A stretch of 64,000 nucleotides of DNA from NCBI RefSeq assembly GCF_947500655.1, contig NZ_CANMSK010000003.1, positions 124,001 through 188,000 on the forward strand, written 5' to 3'. Origin of the DNA: an uncultured Psychrosphaera sp. Its GTDB lineage: Bacteria > Pseudomonadota > Gammaproteobacteria > Enterobacterales > Alteromonadaceae. Shown here in pieces: positions 7,839 through 17,595 of the stretch; the stretch's first letter is position 1, and every line of letters starts with the position of its first letter. A model generated the notes under the pieces. It did not search any database. It saw only the letters and a list, made by a program, of their open reading frames with translations, and was not told where the DNA came from. The translations under genes and the position numbers were made by a program.

Positions 7839-10463
7839 TTAAGATAGTTTTTCAGTTAAAAACGCACTAACCGAGGCTAATGCTGTATCAACATTTTCAG
7901 GTTGAGTACCACCAGCTTGAGCCATATCTGGACGACCGCCACCTTTACCACCAACTTGTGAAGCAACATGGTTAACTAAATCGCCAGCTTTTACTTTACC
8001 AATTAAATCTTTGGTTACACCGGCAATTAAGCTTACTTTGTCATCGTTAACCGCTGCTAGCATAATAACTACTGAGCCTAATTTGTTTTTCAGCTCATCA
8101 ATCATGCCGCGTAACGATTTAGGATCGACCGACTCTAAATTAGCAATGAGACATTTAACACCTGCAATTTCAGTCACTTGTTTAGTTAAGTCACTACCTT
8201 GCTGGCTTGCCATTTTTTCTTTTAACTGACGTAACTCTCTCTCTAGTGTTTTATTTCGAGATAAGGTTTGTTCTACTTTTTCAACTAAAGAACTCGCTTC
8301 ACCTTTTAATAAACTAGCAACCGTACTCACTGTATTGTCAGTTTGATGTAAATACTCAATCGCCGCCATACCAGTAACGGCTTCAACACGGCGTATGCCA
8401 GCAGCAATACCTGCTTCAGATATAATTTTACATAAGCCAATGTCACCAGTGCGCGATACATGCGTACCACCACACAGCTCAATTGAAAATGGCCCCATGC
8501 TAACAACGCGAACTTCATCGTCGTATTTCTCGCCAAACAATGCCATTGCGCCTTTTTCTTTGGCGGCATCAATTTGCATTAAATCTGTGGTTAAGTCATG
8601 GTTTTGTTGAATTTGTTCATTCACCAAACGCTCAGCTTGTTGCAACTGCTCTGCGGTTACACCTTCATAATGAGAGAAGTCAAAACGGAATTTGTCCGCT
8701 TCTACCAACGACCCCTTTTGACCAACATGTTCGCCTAACACTTTGCGTAATGCTGCGTGTAATAAATGCGTTGCTGAGTGATTTTGTTTAATTGCATCAC
8801 GGCGTGCTGAATCTATTTGTGCATTAACACGAGCATTTACCGTTAATGAACCAATAATTTTACCGTAATGGCCAATCGCATTACCGACTTTTTGTGTGTC
8901 TGTAACAGTAAATTGAGCAACGTCATTATCAAGTACACCGTGGTCGCCTGACTGGCCACCTGATTCAGCATAAAAAGGTGTATTGTCTAAAATAACAATA
9001 CCTTCGTCACCGTCGCTTAATTCAGTTACCGACTCACCATTTTTGAATAATTCAACCACTGTGGCTGAATACTCTAAGTTGTCGTAACCTTTAAATATAG
9101 ATTCATGCTCAGACTTAACCTGGTCATTATAATCTGCGCCAAAACCAGAAGCAGCTTGCGACATTTTACGCTGAGCCGCCATTTCAGAAGCAAACGCTTC
9201 TTCGTTAATAGTTAATTCTTTTTCACGGGCAATATCAGCGGTTAAATCCGCCGGGAATCCATAAGTGTCGTATAACTTAAATACTAATTCACCTGGAATT
9301 TCAGTGCCTTGTAAATCAGCCAACGAGCTTTCTAAAAGCGCTAATCCACGTTCTAATGTTTTGGCAAATTGTACTTCTTCAATACGCAGCATCTTTTCAA
9401 CAATCGCTTGTTTCTGAGCAAGCTCAGGAAACGCTTGTCCCATTTCTTGTACTAGTGTTTTCACTAATAAATGGAAGAATAAATCGTTAGCGCCTAATTT
9501 GTTACCGTGACGAATAGCACGACGAATAATACGTCTTAATACATAACCACGGCCTTCGTTTGACGGCATAACACCATCAACAATTAAAAATGAACATGAA
9601 CGTATATGGTCGGCAATAACACGTAACGACTTATTTTCTAAGTCAGTAACATTTAATATTGAAGCGGCTGCTTTAATTAAGTTTTGGAAGATATCAATTT
9701 CATAATTTGAATGTACGCCTTGCATGATTGCAGAAATACGTTCAATACCCATACCGGTATCAACAGATGGTTTTGGTAACGGATGCATAACACCATCGGC
9801 AGTACGATTGAACTGCATAAATACCAAGTTCCAAATCTCGATGAAACGGTCGCCATCTTCTTCTGGAGAACCCGGAGGACCACCCCAAATATGTTCACCG
9901 TGATCGTAAAATATTTCAGAACATGGACCACAAGGTCCTGTATCACCCATTGACCAAAAGTTGTCTGACTCGTACTTTTTGTCTGCTGATTTATCACCAA
10001 TGCGAATGATTTTTTCCGCAGGAACACCAATAACTTTGTTCCAGTAATCAAATGCTTCATCGTCAGATTCATACACAGTAACTAATAATTTATTTTCTGG
10101 TAGTTTTAACTCTTTAGTTAAAAACTCCCATGCAAAGCTCATGGCGTCCTGTTTAAAGTAATCACCAAAGCTGAAGTTACCGAGCATTTCAAAGAAAGTA
10201 TGATGACGCGCCGTGTAACCAACGTTTTCTAAATCGTTATGTTTACCACCAGCACGAACACAGCGCTGAGATGAAGTTGCACGAGTATAAGGACGAGCTT
10301 CAGCGCCTAAAAATACATCTTTAAAAGGAACCATGCCGGCATTAGTAAACAACAATGTTGGGTCGTTGCCCGGAACCAAAGAACTTGAAGCTACAATTTG
10401 ATGTTGTTTATCTGCAAAAAAATCTAAAAATGCCTGTCGTAAACTGGCCGTCGTGTTATACAT
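7839..10463 (-). CDS. alaS: Alanine--tRNA ligase
   Basis: Charges tRNA-Ala with alanine in the cytoplasm and edits mischarged Ser/Gly. The 874-residue protein is of normal length. The class II catalytic core covers about residues 1-240 (motif 2 near [11 protein letters not shown], motif 3 DTGMGIER), with the tRNA-recognition region to about 450. The editing domain carries H562 and H566 (HSATH) and C664/H668 (CGGTH) as zinc and catalytic ligands. A C-Ala domain ends with the [12 protein letters not shown] stretch. It lies 46 bases downstream of recX on the same strand, the arrangement common in gammaproteobacteria. Several overlapping antisense reading frames are shadows of this gene. Confidence 0.98.
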   Translation of the reverse strand: MYNTTASLRQAFLDFFADKQHQIVASSSLVPGNDPTLLFTNAGMVPFKDVFLGAEARPYTRATSSQRCVRAGGKHNDLENVGYTARHHTFFEMLGNFSFGDYFKQDAMSFAWEFLTKELKLPENKLLVTVYESDDEAFDYWNKVIGVPAEKIIRIGDKSADKKYESDNFWSMGDTGPCGPCSEIFYDHGEHIWGGPPGSPEEDGDRFIEIWNLVFMQFNRTADGVMHPLPKPSVDTGMGIERISAIMQGVHSNYEIDIFQNLIKAAASILNVTDLENKSLRVIADHIRSCSFLIVDGVMPSNEGRGYVLRRIIRRAIRHGNKLGANDLFFHLLVKTLVQEMGQAFPELAQKQAIVEKMLRIEEVQFAKTLERGLALLESSLADLQGTEIPGELVFKLYDTYGFPADLTADIAREKELTINEEAFASEMAAQRKMSQAASGFGADYNDQVKSEHESIFKGYDNLEYSATVVELFKNGESVTELSDGDEGIVILDNTPFYAESGGQSGDHGVLDNDVAQFTVTDTQKVGNAIGHYGKIIGSLTVNARVNAQIDSARRDAIKQNHSATHLLHAALRKVLGEHVGQKGSLVEADKFRFDFSHYEGVTAEQLQQAERLVNEQIQQNHDLTTDLMQIDAAKEKGAMALFGEKYDDEVRVVSMGPFSIELCGGTHVSRTGDIGLCKIISEAGIAAGIRRVEAVTGMAAIEYLHQTDNTVSTVASLLKGEASSLVEKVEQTLSRNKTLERELRQLKEKMASQQGSDLTKQVTEIAGVKCLIANLESVDPKSLRGMIDELKNKLGSVVIMLAAVNDDKVSLIAGVTKDLIGKVKAGDLVNHVASQVGGKGGGRPDMAQAGGTQPENVDTALASVSAFLTEKLS

Positions 10464-10509
10464 ACAATAAATACCTAAGTTCTAATTCTCTATTTACAAT
10501 ACTCTTTGA

Positions 10510-11019
10510 TCACCAGCCGTTTGACTGATCTTCCATTGAATACTTTATTTCATCGGGTTTAAATCCCCGATACGACATATAGCGATAACGTTTCGCTTTT
10601 TCTTTATAAAATTTATCTTTACCCAATTGGTTTATATCCATTGGCTTATTTGCGAACTTTCGCTCATAAGTAGATTTGGCTTGTTCAAACCAATCTATCT
10701 CTAATGACTCAATATACAAGCTAGTAACATCACTTTTTAAACCGTGTTGCTTTAACTCTTGCTGAATTCGTTGACAGCCCAATCCCATTGATAACTTATT
10801 ACGAACAAAACTTTCTAAGTAACGTTGTTCGTTCAACCAATCTCGGCTAACAAAATCTGTAATTAACGCTTCCGTTAATTCAATATTTTCACAGACCTTC
10901 TCTAACTTAACTCTAAAGTCATGTATTGAGTACTCTTGTCTGCCAAGCCAATATAATCCTCTAGCGCGTAGCTTAGCGGGATCAGTTATCAGGGGTATTG
11001 TTTTTTGAAACTTGTTCAT
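10510..11019 (-). CDS. recX: Regulatory protein RecX
   Basis: RecX binds RecA filaments and limits their extension during recombination and the SOS response. The 169-residue product shows the three-helix repeats of the family: RARGLYWLGRQEYS near the N-terminus, then LNEQRYLESFVRNKLSMG (about 82-99), and a C-terminal arginine-rich repeat (RYRYMSYRGF). The ATG lies inside the end of the upstream membrane-protein gene (38-base overlap), which suggests coupled translation. recA, the usual upstream neighbour, is absent, so here recX is separated from its partner. Gene identity is well supported by family pattern and the alaS neighbour. Confidence 0.9.
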   Translation of the reverse strand: MNKFQKTIPLITDPAKLRARGLYWLGRQEYSIHDFRVKLEKVCENIELTEALITDFVSRDWLNEQRYLESFVRNKLSMGLGCQRIQQELKQHGLKSDVTSLYIESLEIDWFEQAKSTYERKFANKPMDINQLGKDKFYKEKAKRYRYMSYRGFKPDEIKYSMEDQSNGW

Positions 11020-11797
11020 TGTCCGTATCTTGTTCGCTACTTACCTCAGTTTCGTCATCTCTAATAATTTCACCAGCATCATTGGTAATTATCTTTTTCT
11101 TTTTTATTGGCGTTTCTGGCTGATAAATAGATAAAAACATTTGATAAAATGACAATACACTTACTGAATACATAATTAACCAGCCAACTAAAATAATCGG
11201 CATACTTATCACAATAAGCGCAAATATTATCAAACCATAAACAGTTAACGGCATGACATTTATCCAACATGCTTGAAAGCTTTGTTTTAATAAAGTTAAT
11301 ACGTCTGTCTCTGGCGCAATCCAAGCCGCAGGGATAGCAAAAGCTAACAACATAAAGTTCAACCATATTAAAGCAACCATCAAAGATGCATTAACCAAGT
11401 CGATTGTGCCCTCTCCAGATGCCATAAGTTGAAGGTCAGCCGCAAAAGAAACTGCAAATTGTGTCATTGGAATACTTAATACTATGCTAACAAAAGCTAA
11501 ACGGATGAAGACTTTGTGAGCTTGTATCTGAGAAAAATAAGCAAAAACATCGGCTGCGGTTATAGTTTCCCCTTGTTCAGCTCTAGATGCACATTGGTAG
11601 AATCCAGCAGATAAAAATGGCATCATAAAAATGATAACGACGCCAAAAATCGCATGTAAATTACCGAATAAACTAATCGCAATAAGTATGGCACTCATCG
11701 CCATAAATGGGCCAGGTTGCAGAGTAAATAAGCGCCATCCTTGTCTAATCCAAGTGAACGCATTTAGAGTCTTCGCTTTAGTAACAACAAGTTTCAT
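10982..11797 (-). CDS. BPSS1780-like polytopic membrane protein
   Basis: A 271-residue inner-membrane protein with about six helices between residues 30 and 225. The N-terminal segment TWIRQGWRLFTLQPGPFMAM resembles the BPSS1780/YciC-like group of uncharacterised membrane proteins. The C-terminal 40 residues are highly charged and acidic (DDETE, SSEQDTDNEQ) and probably cytoplasmic. It overlaps the start of recX by 38 bases and is therefore probably in one transcript with recX and perhaps alaS. It occupies the position where recA is usually found. Function unknown. Confidence 0.7.
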   Translation of the reverse strand: MKLVVTKAKTLNAFTWIRQGWRLFTLQPGPFMAMSAILIAISLFGNLHAIFGVVIIFMMPFLSAGFYQCASRAEQGETITAADVFAYFSQIQAHKVFIRLAFVSIVLSIPMTQFAVSFAADLQLMASGEGTIDLVNASLMVALIWLNFMLLAFAIPAAWIAPETDVLTLLKQSFQACWINVMPLTVYGLIIFALIVISMPIILVGWLIMYSVSVLSFYQMFLSIYQPETPIKKKKIITNDAGEIIRDDETEVSSEQDTDNEQVSKNNTPDN

Positions 11798-11960
11798 AAA
11801 TTCTACTTATTTTCCGTAATTCAACAATCAATGTAAATGATGCTGATCTGTAATAATTATTTGATGATGGTATTCTTTAGTAAAGTGAGTAATCATACCT
11901 TATTAACGGTGGAATTCCATCGTTGAAAGCCACTAATTAACTAACTAATTAAGATAACTC

Positions 11961-13163
11961 GTGACCGATAATAATAACTGGCAATTAATCCATTCGCTTA
12001 ATGATATTGAACCTGAATTGCAAAAACAAATATTTGCTCATTCAAACAATCCGTTCACTAGCCTAGCGTTTTTACTCGCCTTAGAGCAGAGTCACTGTAT
12101 TGGCGAAAGTTCAGGTTGGATACCGCATTATTTTATATATAAAAATAACAATGAAACGCCTAAGCAGTTTGGTTTATTTATTAGTTATTTAAAAACACAT
12201 TCTTATGGTGAATATGTATTTGATTGGGCTTGGGCAGACGCTTATCAACGTAACGGATTAAATTATTATCCTAAATTACTCGCAGGCGTGCCGTTTTCTC
12301 CCATTCCGTGTAGTAAATGGTTATCCAATACGTCAATGTCTGAACTTGCCGCTTTTAGTCAGATTAAGAAACTCGTTGTGCAGCACAGCGATATCAGTAG
12401 CAGTCATTATATTTTTCCTGAGCAACGCTTAGTCAACAATGAACAAGAACTCATGGTAAGTGGATCAGTTCTAACAGAAAGCACAAAATGGATTGAACGA
12501 GAAGGACATCAATTTCATTGGTTTAATAAAGCAGAAGATGGCAGTTTGTTAACTGATTTTGACCAATACTTATCGTTAATGACAGCCAGAAAACGCAAAA
12601 ACATACTTAAAGAACGTAAAAAAATACGCGATGCTGGAGTTACAACGCAGTGGCGTTCTGGCGCTGAGGTTTCAGATTTGGAGTTAGAAATATTTTATCA
12701 GTGTTATCAATCCACCTATTACAAACGCAGACAAACAGGTTATTTGAATCCAGAGTTTTTCCAACAAATATGCCGCACTATGTTAGACCAAGTACAAATA
12801 CTATTTTGCTTTCATGATGATGAAATTATTGCTGCGGCTTTGTATATTGTCTCTAACGATACTTTATATGGTCGATATTGGGGAGAAATGCAAGAACACG
12901 ACATCCTACATTTTGAAGCCTGTTATTACCAAGGTATTGAATATTGTATTAACAACAAACTAACAACATTTAATCCTGGCACCCAAGGTGAGCATAAAAT
13001 CTCAAGAGGGTTTGTTCCCACCAAAACCTATTCTTACCACGTAATTGAACTTGAACCATTTCACGAAGCCATAGATAACTTTTGCCAACAAGAAAAACAA
13101 CAAAACCAGAATTACATGCAAGCTTGTGAAACACGATTACCTTTTAAAAAATCTGAAGATTAA
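11961..13163 (+). CDS. FemAB-like GNAT-superfamily protein (PF04339 type)
   Basis: A 400-residue cytoplasmic protein of the group annotated as peptidoglycan-biosynthesis-like N-acetyltransferases. Recognisable parts are the N-terminal SNNPFTSLAFLLALE, a central basic stretch TARKRKNILKERKKI (about 210-224), and the C-terminal acyltransferase region with YGRYWG, HFEACYYQGIEYCI and FNPGTQGEHKISRGF. Translation starts at a GTG, since no upstream ATG exists in frame. Its stop overlaps the convergent TRIC-type gene by 4 bases. The acyl or aminoacyl donor and the acceptor are unknown. Confidence 0.8.
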   Translation: MTDNNNWQLIHSLNDIEPELQKQIFAHSNNPFTSLAFLLALEQSHCIGESSGWIPHYFIYKNNNETPKQFGLFISYLKTHSYGEYVFDWAWADAYQRNGLNYYPKLLAGVPFSPIPCSKWLSNTSMSELAAFSQIKKLVVQHSDISSSHYIFPEQRLVNNEQELMVSGSVLTESTKWIEREGHQFHWFNKAEDGSLLTDFDQYLSLMTARKRKNILKERKKIRDAGVTTQWRSGAEVSDLELEIFYQCYQSTYYKRRQTGYLNPEFFQQICRTMLDQVQILFCFHDDEIIAAALYIVSNDTLYGRYWGEMQEHDILHFEACYYQGIEYCINNKLTTFNPGTQGEHKISRGFVPTKTYSYHVIELEPFHEAIDNFCQQEKQQNQNYMQACETRLPFKKSED

Positions 13164-13774
13164 TACTTAAACACATGTAATTGCCATTTCCATTTAATCG
13201 CAGCTAAACGTAAAAGTAATACAGTGAAAAAAGTACTTATAATTGCTAACTCTTCGTCAAATGGAATAATAAGAACATATAAACTAGCACCAACAATACA
13301 GCAAATGGCATATAACTCTTTTTGTAAAATCATAGGGACTTCGTTGGCTAATACATCACGGATCATGCCACCAAAACATCCTGTCATCATTCCCAAGATA
13401 ATCGCGGTTACATCAGATACTCCATAACTTAATGCTTTGCTTGTGCCCATAACAACAAATAAAGCCAGTCCAATAGCATCAGCAACTTCTAAGGCTTTGG
13501 CTGGAATTTTTTCAGAATAATTCAGCCAAATAATCGCCACAATTGCAGCAAATATAACCACGTAAATATAGCTAGGCTCGGTTAACCAAAATACCGGAGC
13601 GTCTAATAATAAATCACGAACCGTACCACCACCAATGGCTGTAACCGCAGCAAGTACTAACACACCAAAGCCATCCATTTTTCTTTGATACGCAATGATG
13701 GCACCAGATATAGCAAAAACGCCACAACCGACTAATCCCATCACATAAATAATATCTATTTCCACTGTACTCAT
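13160..13774 (-). CDS. TRIC-type cation channel family protein (UPF0126, YadS-like)
   Basis: A 204-residue inner-membrane protein with seven predicted helices in two repeats. Each repeat has the family glycine motif at a helix break: GGGTVRD (48-54) and GGMIRD (135-140). Prokaryotic TRIC homologues form trimeric K+ or monovalent cation channels; that role is inferred from the family. I chose the ATG at 13774 over the GTG two codons upstream because the product then begins at the usual family length. The gene converges on the GNAT gene with a 4-base overlap. Confidence 0.87.
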   Translation of the reverse strand: MSTVEIDIIYVMGLVGCGVFAISGAIIAYQRKMDGFGVLVLAAVTAIGGGTVRDLLLDAPVFWLTEPSYIYVVIFAAIVAIIWLNYSEKIPAKALEVADAIGLALFVVMGTSKALSYGVSDVTAIILGMMTGCFGGMIRDVLANEVPMILQKELYAICCIVGASLYVLIIPFDEELAIISTFFTVLLLRLAAIKWKWQLHVFKY

Positions 13775-13860
13775 TACCACTTTGCACTTCTCACATTTTT
13801 AGTCTTGTTTGTATGGCGTTGTTAGTCTTACGTTTTTAGTATCGTGTTTTCACTGCTAGC

Positions 13861-14019
13861 TTACTTTTTATCTTCTGCTGTTTGTAACTTTTTTAAATCA
13901 GCCAAGTCTTGATGCTCTTGCCAAGATTTGAGTTTTTCAAAATAATCATCCCAAACACAAGGACAACAACTCCCACCACCACAGCATTCATTAGGTGCAG
14001 GCTTTTCTGGTTTTTCCAT
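13861..14019 (-). CDS. Oxidoreductase-like domain small Cys-rich protein
   Basis: A 52-residue protein read directly from the minus strand: ATG at 14019, TAA at 13861-13863. It carries the cysteine pattern CCGGGSCCPCVWD followed by YFEKLKSWQEH, which matches the short oxidoreductase-like domain (PF09791) also found in mitochondrial OXLD1. The five clustered cysteines suggest metal or iron-sulfur binding; this is inference. The lysine-rich tail (ADLKKLQ, EDKK) is helical. It is divergent from the methionine sulfoxide reductase gene, with which it may share redox context. I consider it a real gene because the motif is specific. Confidence 0.8.
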   Translation of the reverse strand: MEKPEKPAPNECCGGGSCCPCVWDDYFEKLKSWQEHQDLADLKKLQTAEDKK

Positions 14020-14172
14020 AAAGAATGTTTCCCAATTATTATGAGGAGAATATATAAGAAGCCGTGACAGGTTTATAGCGTTTTATTATTTATTAACATC
14101 ATTTTGAAATTTTTATCTGCTTATTCTGGTTATATACAATACAGTGACATTACTTCCATTTTGGAGTTTCCA

Positions 14173-15480
14173 ATGAATTTACGATATACATTTCATGCCT
14201 TAGTTATTAGTTTAATGGCATTTAGCTTTGCTAGTTGCAGCACTGAATCAAAAACGTCAACTAAATTACTAGCCGACTCTGATTTTAAAACCATGCATCT
14301 TGATACTGTAGTATTTGGTCTTGGTTGTTTTTGGGGAGCAGAAAAACGCTTTGCGCAATTACCAGGTGTGGCTGATGTTGTATCAGGTTATGCAGATGGT
14401 AAAGGTGTAAAAGCGGATTATAGAACCATTACTCAACGTAAAAACAAATTCAATCCAAACAATCATGCAGAAGTTATACAGGTTTCTTATAACCCTGCTC
14501 AAATAACTCTCACTGAATTATTCCAAGATTTCTTTGAGCAGCATGACCCGACTCAAATGAATCAACAAGGTAACGATATTGGTACACAATACCGTTCAAC
14601 CATTTTACTAACGAGCCAAAAACAAATTGATTTAGCCAATAAAGTAGCTGAGCAATATCAAGTGCTGTTAACCAAGGCCGGTTTGGGTGAGATAAAAACC
14701 CAAATAAAGCTAATCGACACTTTCTATCCAGCGGAAGAGTACCACCAAGATTATTTAGTTAAAAACCCAAATGGTTATTGTCCTGACCATTCAACTGGTG
14801 TGCGTTTTTTAAAAAAAGATGGCTCACAGAAAGATAAAGTAGAGAAGAAAGACAACTCTGCGATCCTGTCAGGTCAACATATTGTGATCATCGACTCTGA
14901 ATTCTGCCCTTATTGCGATAAGTTTAAAGCAGATGTTGCCAATGACTACCAAGGTACTATTCCAATGCATTTTCGCCGTGCATCACAATTAGATGGTTTA
15001 ACAATTACTTCACCGACTTGGGCAACGCCAACTATTTTGTTTATGCAAGACGGTAAAGAAAAATATGCAATCCAAGGTTATGTTGAACCTGCTAAATTTT
15101 ACAAAGCATTAGGTTATTTTAAACTAGGCGACAGTGAAGCATTTAATGTGGCCTTTACTGAAGGTACTGACTCACGCTTTTGTAAAGAGTACGAGATCTT
15201 TAAAAATACTCCCGACGGTACTTTTATCGACAAAGTGTCTGGCGCTGCACTATTTGATACATGCGATAGATTTAATTCAGGTACTGGTTGGTTATCATTC
15301 ACTAAGCCAGTAGACGATTCAGTGTATTACAAAGAAGATAATAGATTTGGTATGGAGCGTATAGAAATTAGAGCTAAGAAGTCAGATATACACTTAGGTC
15401 ATAAATTTAATGATGGTCCAAATGGACAACCTAGATATTGCATCAATGCCACAGTATTGGAATTTAAAGCAAGAAGTTAA
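14173..15480 (+). CDS. msrAB: MsrA-thioredoxin-MsrB fusion lipoprotein
   Basis: A 435-residue three-domain enzyme that repairs both methionine sulfoxide epimers, anchored to the envelope. A lipoprotein signal ends at FASC (C22). MsrA follows, with catalytic C52 in GCFWGAEK and recycling C203 in GYCPDHS. The middle segment has CPYC (245-248), a thioredoxin-like redox pair. MsrB is at the C-terminus with catalytic C423 in RYCIN and a possible resolving C364. The two CxxC zinc pairs of many MsrB proteins are missing. I start at the ATG 14173 because it follows GGAG and begins the signal peptide; the frame is open 23 codons further upstream. It converges on sdhE. Confidence 0.9.
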   Translation: MNLRYTFHALVISLMAFSFASCSTESKTSTKLLADSDFKTMHLDTVVFGLGCFWGAEKRFAQLPGVADVVSGYADGKGVKADYRTITQRKNKFNPNNHAEVIQVSYNPAQITLTELFQDFFEQHDPTQMNQQGNDIGTQYRSTILLTSQKQIDLANKVAEQYQVLLTKAGLGEIKTQIKLIDTFYPAEEYHQDYLVKNPNGYCPDHSTGVRFLKKDGSQKDKVEKKDNSAILSGQHIVIIDSEFCPYCDKFKADVANDYQGTIPMHFRRASQLDGLTITSPTWATPTILFMQDGKEKYAIQGYVEPAKFYKALGYFKLGDSEAFNVAFTEGTDSRFCKEYEIFKNTPDGTFIDKVSGAALFDTCDRFNSGTGWLSFTKPVDDSVYYKEDNRFGMERIEIRAKKSDIHLGHKFNDGPNGQPRYCINATVLEFKARS

Positions 15481-15522
15481 CGCTTAGATGACTTCCAAAT
15501 AGCGGGTGGTTTTAAATAATAG

Positions 15523-15548
15523 AAAGGCGGTTTTAACCGCCTTTTATT
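15523..15548. terminator. Bidirectional terminator between msrAB and sdhE
   Basis: A 10-bp perfect stem (AAAGGCGGTT 15523-15532 / AACCGCCTTT 15535-15544) is flanked by A and T tracts. It lies between two converging genes and can serve both. Confidence 0.85.
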
Positions 15549-15560
15549 TTATCTGCTTAA

Positions 15561-15869
15561 CTAATCCGCTTTCACGCGGTTCAAAATGATTTTAACTAAG
15601 CTATCTAACTCTGCGTCTTTACATTCTTGATGCCCCATAAACCAAGCGAATAAATCAGGATCTTCACTGGTTAATAAACGTTGGAAAATTGCTTTTTGAT
15701 GGGTGGATAAAGCGTCATAAGCTTCATCCACAAAAGGTTCCAACAAAACATCTAATTCCAACATACCACGACGACACGCCCACTTTAATTTAGGCTTTGA
15801 ATCTAATTGGAATTTATTACCACTAACATCAACATAAACTACTTCTGCTTTTGGATTTTTATCTGTCAT
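15561..15869 (-). CDS. sdhE: FAD assembly factor SdhE
   Basis: SdhE promotes covalent attachment of FAD to the flavoprotein subunits of succinate dehydrogenase and fumarate reductase. The 102-residue protein carries the family signature RRGMLELD, with the RGxxE core at residues 34-38. The rest is a small helical bundle with acidic patches (EDPDLFAWFMG). The length is slightly above the usual 85-95 residues because of about 20 N-terminal residues. It is divergent from ygfZ, a pairing common in gammaproteobacteria, with 158 bases between the starts. The ribosome site upstream of the ATG is weak. Confidence 0.9.
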   Translation of the reverse strand: MTDKNPKAEVVYVDVSGNKFQLDSKPKLKWACRRGMLELDVLLEPFVDEAYDALSTHQKAIFQRLLTSEDPDLFAWFMGHQECKDAELDSLVKIILNRVKAD

Positions 15870-16027
15870 CTTATTTGTGCGCCATTATTGGTCTAATATA
15901 TTTGTTAACGAGAGGATAATAACAAATTTTTATAAATATATTCGCGATTATATATGAAACTACTTGAGCTTTAGCTATTTATCCCCATTATTAACTGTTC
16001 TAATTTATTAAAATTAAGTTTTGCTAA

Positions 16028-16876
16028 ATGTCTGCTCAAAATATTACACGATTACCCGAGTTTTCCGTTATTAAATTAACCGGTGTAGATGCAGTTTCCT
16101 TCTTACAAGGACAAGTATCTTGTGACGTAACTAAACTGGCTGAGCAAAAAATTATGCCCGGTTGCCATTGCAATGCAAAAGGCAAAGCATGGTCAACATT
16201 TATCGCGGTTCAGCATGACGCAGATATTCTTTTAGTATTAACAAAACAAAGTGCTGAAGTATCTTTAGCAGAATTAAATAAATACGGTGTTTTTGCTAAA
16301 GTTGATATTACCGACGAAAGTGAAAATTGGTTTATTTACGGCTCAGATGAAAACCTAGCGTTAACAGAGAACGCTGACATTTCCATTCCTTTGGCCGACG
16401 AGCATTTTATTAATTTATCCAAACAAGAACTAACTGAAACAATCAGTTCTGAGTCTTGGTGGAAAACAGAAATTTTATCAGGTCGTGCGCATTTATACAC
16501 AGCGACTTCTGGCGAATACGTGCCGCAAATGATCAATATGCAAGCACTGGATTATATCTCCTTTAATAAAGGCTGTTATATGGGGCAAGAAATGATTGCC
16601 CGTATGCGTTACTTAGGAAAAAACAAACGCGCTTTGTATATTGCATCGTCTGATAATATGGAATCGATAAACATAGGTGATGATGTTTATCGTGAAGTAA
16701 ACGGCAACAAACGTTCCGCAGGTAAAGTTATCAACGTTTGTTATGCCGATAGTAAAACCTATTTACAACTTGTATTGCCTAATGATACTGACTTAGCTGA
16801 TCCTATATTTGTAAATCAAACAACATCACACTCCTTAACATTAATGGCACTGCCATATTCTTTAGAACAAAGCTAA
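16028..16876 (+). CDS. ygfZ: Folate-binding tRNA-modifying GTPase-like protein YgfZ
   Basis: YgfZ binds tetrahydrofolate and supports iron-sulfur enzymes such as the tRNA methylthiotransferase MiaB; despite its name in some annotations it has no GTPase motif. The 282-residue protein shows the N-terminal LTGVDAVSFLQGQVSCDV and the invariant K-G-C-Y-x-G-Q-E motif at 181-188 (catalytic-like C183), followed by RMRYLGKNKR. The length is near the 326 of E. coli but shorter at the C-terminus. It lies 12 bases before slyD and is probably co-transcribed with it. It is divergent from sdhE, as in many relatives. Confidence 0.92.
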   Translation: MSAQNITRLPEFSVIKLTGVDAVSFLQGQVSCDVTKLAEQKIMPGCHCNAKGKAWSTFIAVQHDADILLVLTKQSAEVSLAELNKYGVFAKVDITDESENWFIYGSDENLALTENADISIPLADEHFINLSKQELTETISSESWWKTEILSGRAHLYTATSGEYVPQMINMQALDYISFNKGCYMGQEMIARMRYLGKNKRALYIASSDNMESINIGDDVYREVNGNKRSAGKVINVCYADSKTYLQLVLPNDTDLADPIFVNQTTSHSLTLMALPYSLEQS

Positions 16877-16888
16877 CAAGGTTTCAAC

Positions 16889-17374
16889 ATGAAAATTGCA
16901 GATAAAACAGTAGTAAAAATGCACTATTCCGTACTCGACGGTGAAGGTAACTTAATCGATAGCTCGTACGACGCTGAGCCATTAGAATTCATACATGGCA
17001 CAAAGTTCTTACTTGAAGGTTTAGAAAACGCATTAACCGACCACGAAGCTGGTGATACATTTGAAGTATCTATTGCAACTGACGATGCATACGGCCCTCG
17101 CATTGATGGTTTAGTTCAGAAAGTTGGTTCAGAAATGTTCACTGACTTTGAAGTTGAAGTTGGTATGCAACTTAGAGCGGGTACTGATGAAGGTGACCAA
17201 ACTGTTATCGTTATCGATAAAACTGATGAGTTTGTTACTGTAGACGGCAACCACCCACTTGCAGGTGTTGATCTTAAATTTGACGTGGAAATTTTAGACG
17301 TTAGAGCAGCAACAGCTGACGAGATCACCCACGGACATGTACATAGTGAAAACGGTTGTGGTCACACACATTAG
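16889..17374 (+). CDS. slyD: FKBP-type peptidyl-prolyl isomerase SlyD
   Basis: A 161-residue cytoplasmic prolyl isomerase and chaperone. The N-terminal FKBP core starts MKIADKTVVKMHY and contains the insert-in-flap (chaperone) domain around residues 70-120 (AYGPRIDGLVQKV to NHPLAGVDL), the typical SlyD arrangement. The C-terminal tail is rich in His plus one Cys (HGHVHSENGCGHTH) and probably binds nickel or zinc, though it is far shorter than in E. coli. AAGG precedes the ATG. It follows ygfZ in the same transcription unit and ends with a terminator at 17397. Confidence 0.92.
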   Translation: MKIADKTVVKMHYSVLDGEGNLIDSSYDAEPLEFIHGTKFLLEGLENALTDHEAGDTFEVSIATDDAYGPRIDGLVQKVGSEMFTDFEVEVGMQLRAGTDEGDQTVIVIDKTDEFVTVDGNHPLAGVDLKFDVEILDVRAATADEITHGHVHSENGCGHTH

Positions 17375-17396
17375 TCACTATATTTAATCGATTTTA

Positions 17397-17424
17397 AATG
17401 CCAGCAAATGCTGGCATTTTTTTA
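17397..17424 (+). terminator. Intrinsic terminator after slyD
   Basis: A 9-bp stem (AATGCCAGC 17397-17405 / GCTGGCATT 17410-17418) with an AAAT loop is followed by a T run. It ends the ygfZ-slyD unit. The stem closely matches the one after pepO at 2399. Confidence 0.9.
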
Positions 17425-17595
17425 TTCTAAGCAAATGAAAACTAAATAAAAGCTCGGAGCCGCCGCTATATAAAGATAAGTCATTTAGATGGCACCGTTA
17501 GTAATAGTTTAATAAAAACTTAATATATCGTTAATTTTTATAGTTAATTATTCTGACGATTGGGTTATCATTTTGCGATCTACGTGAGGAGTATT

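Noticed and set aside
9677..10072. 131-codon open frame within alaS, same strand, other frame
   Set aside because: alaS is certain in this region and the frame has no recognisable protein features. Frames at 8327-8572 and 8540-8791 are likewise shadows.
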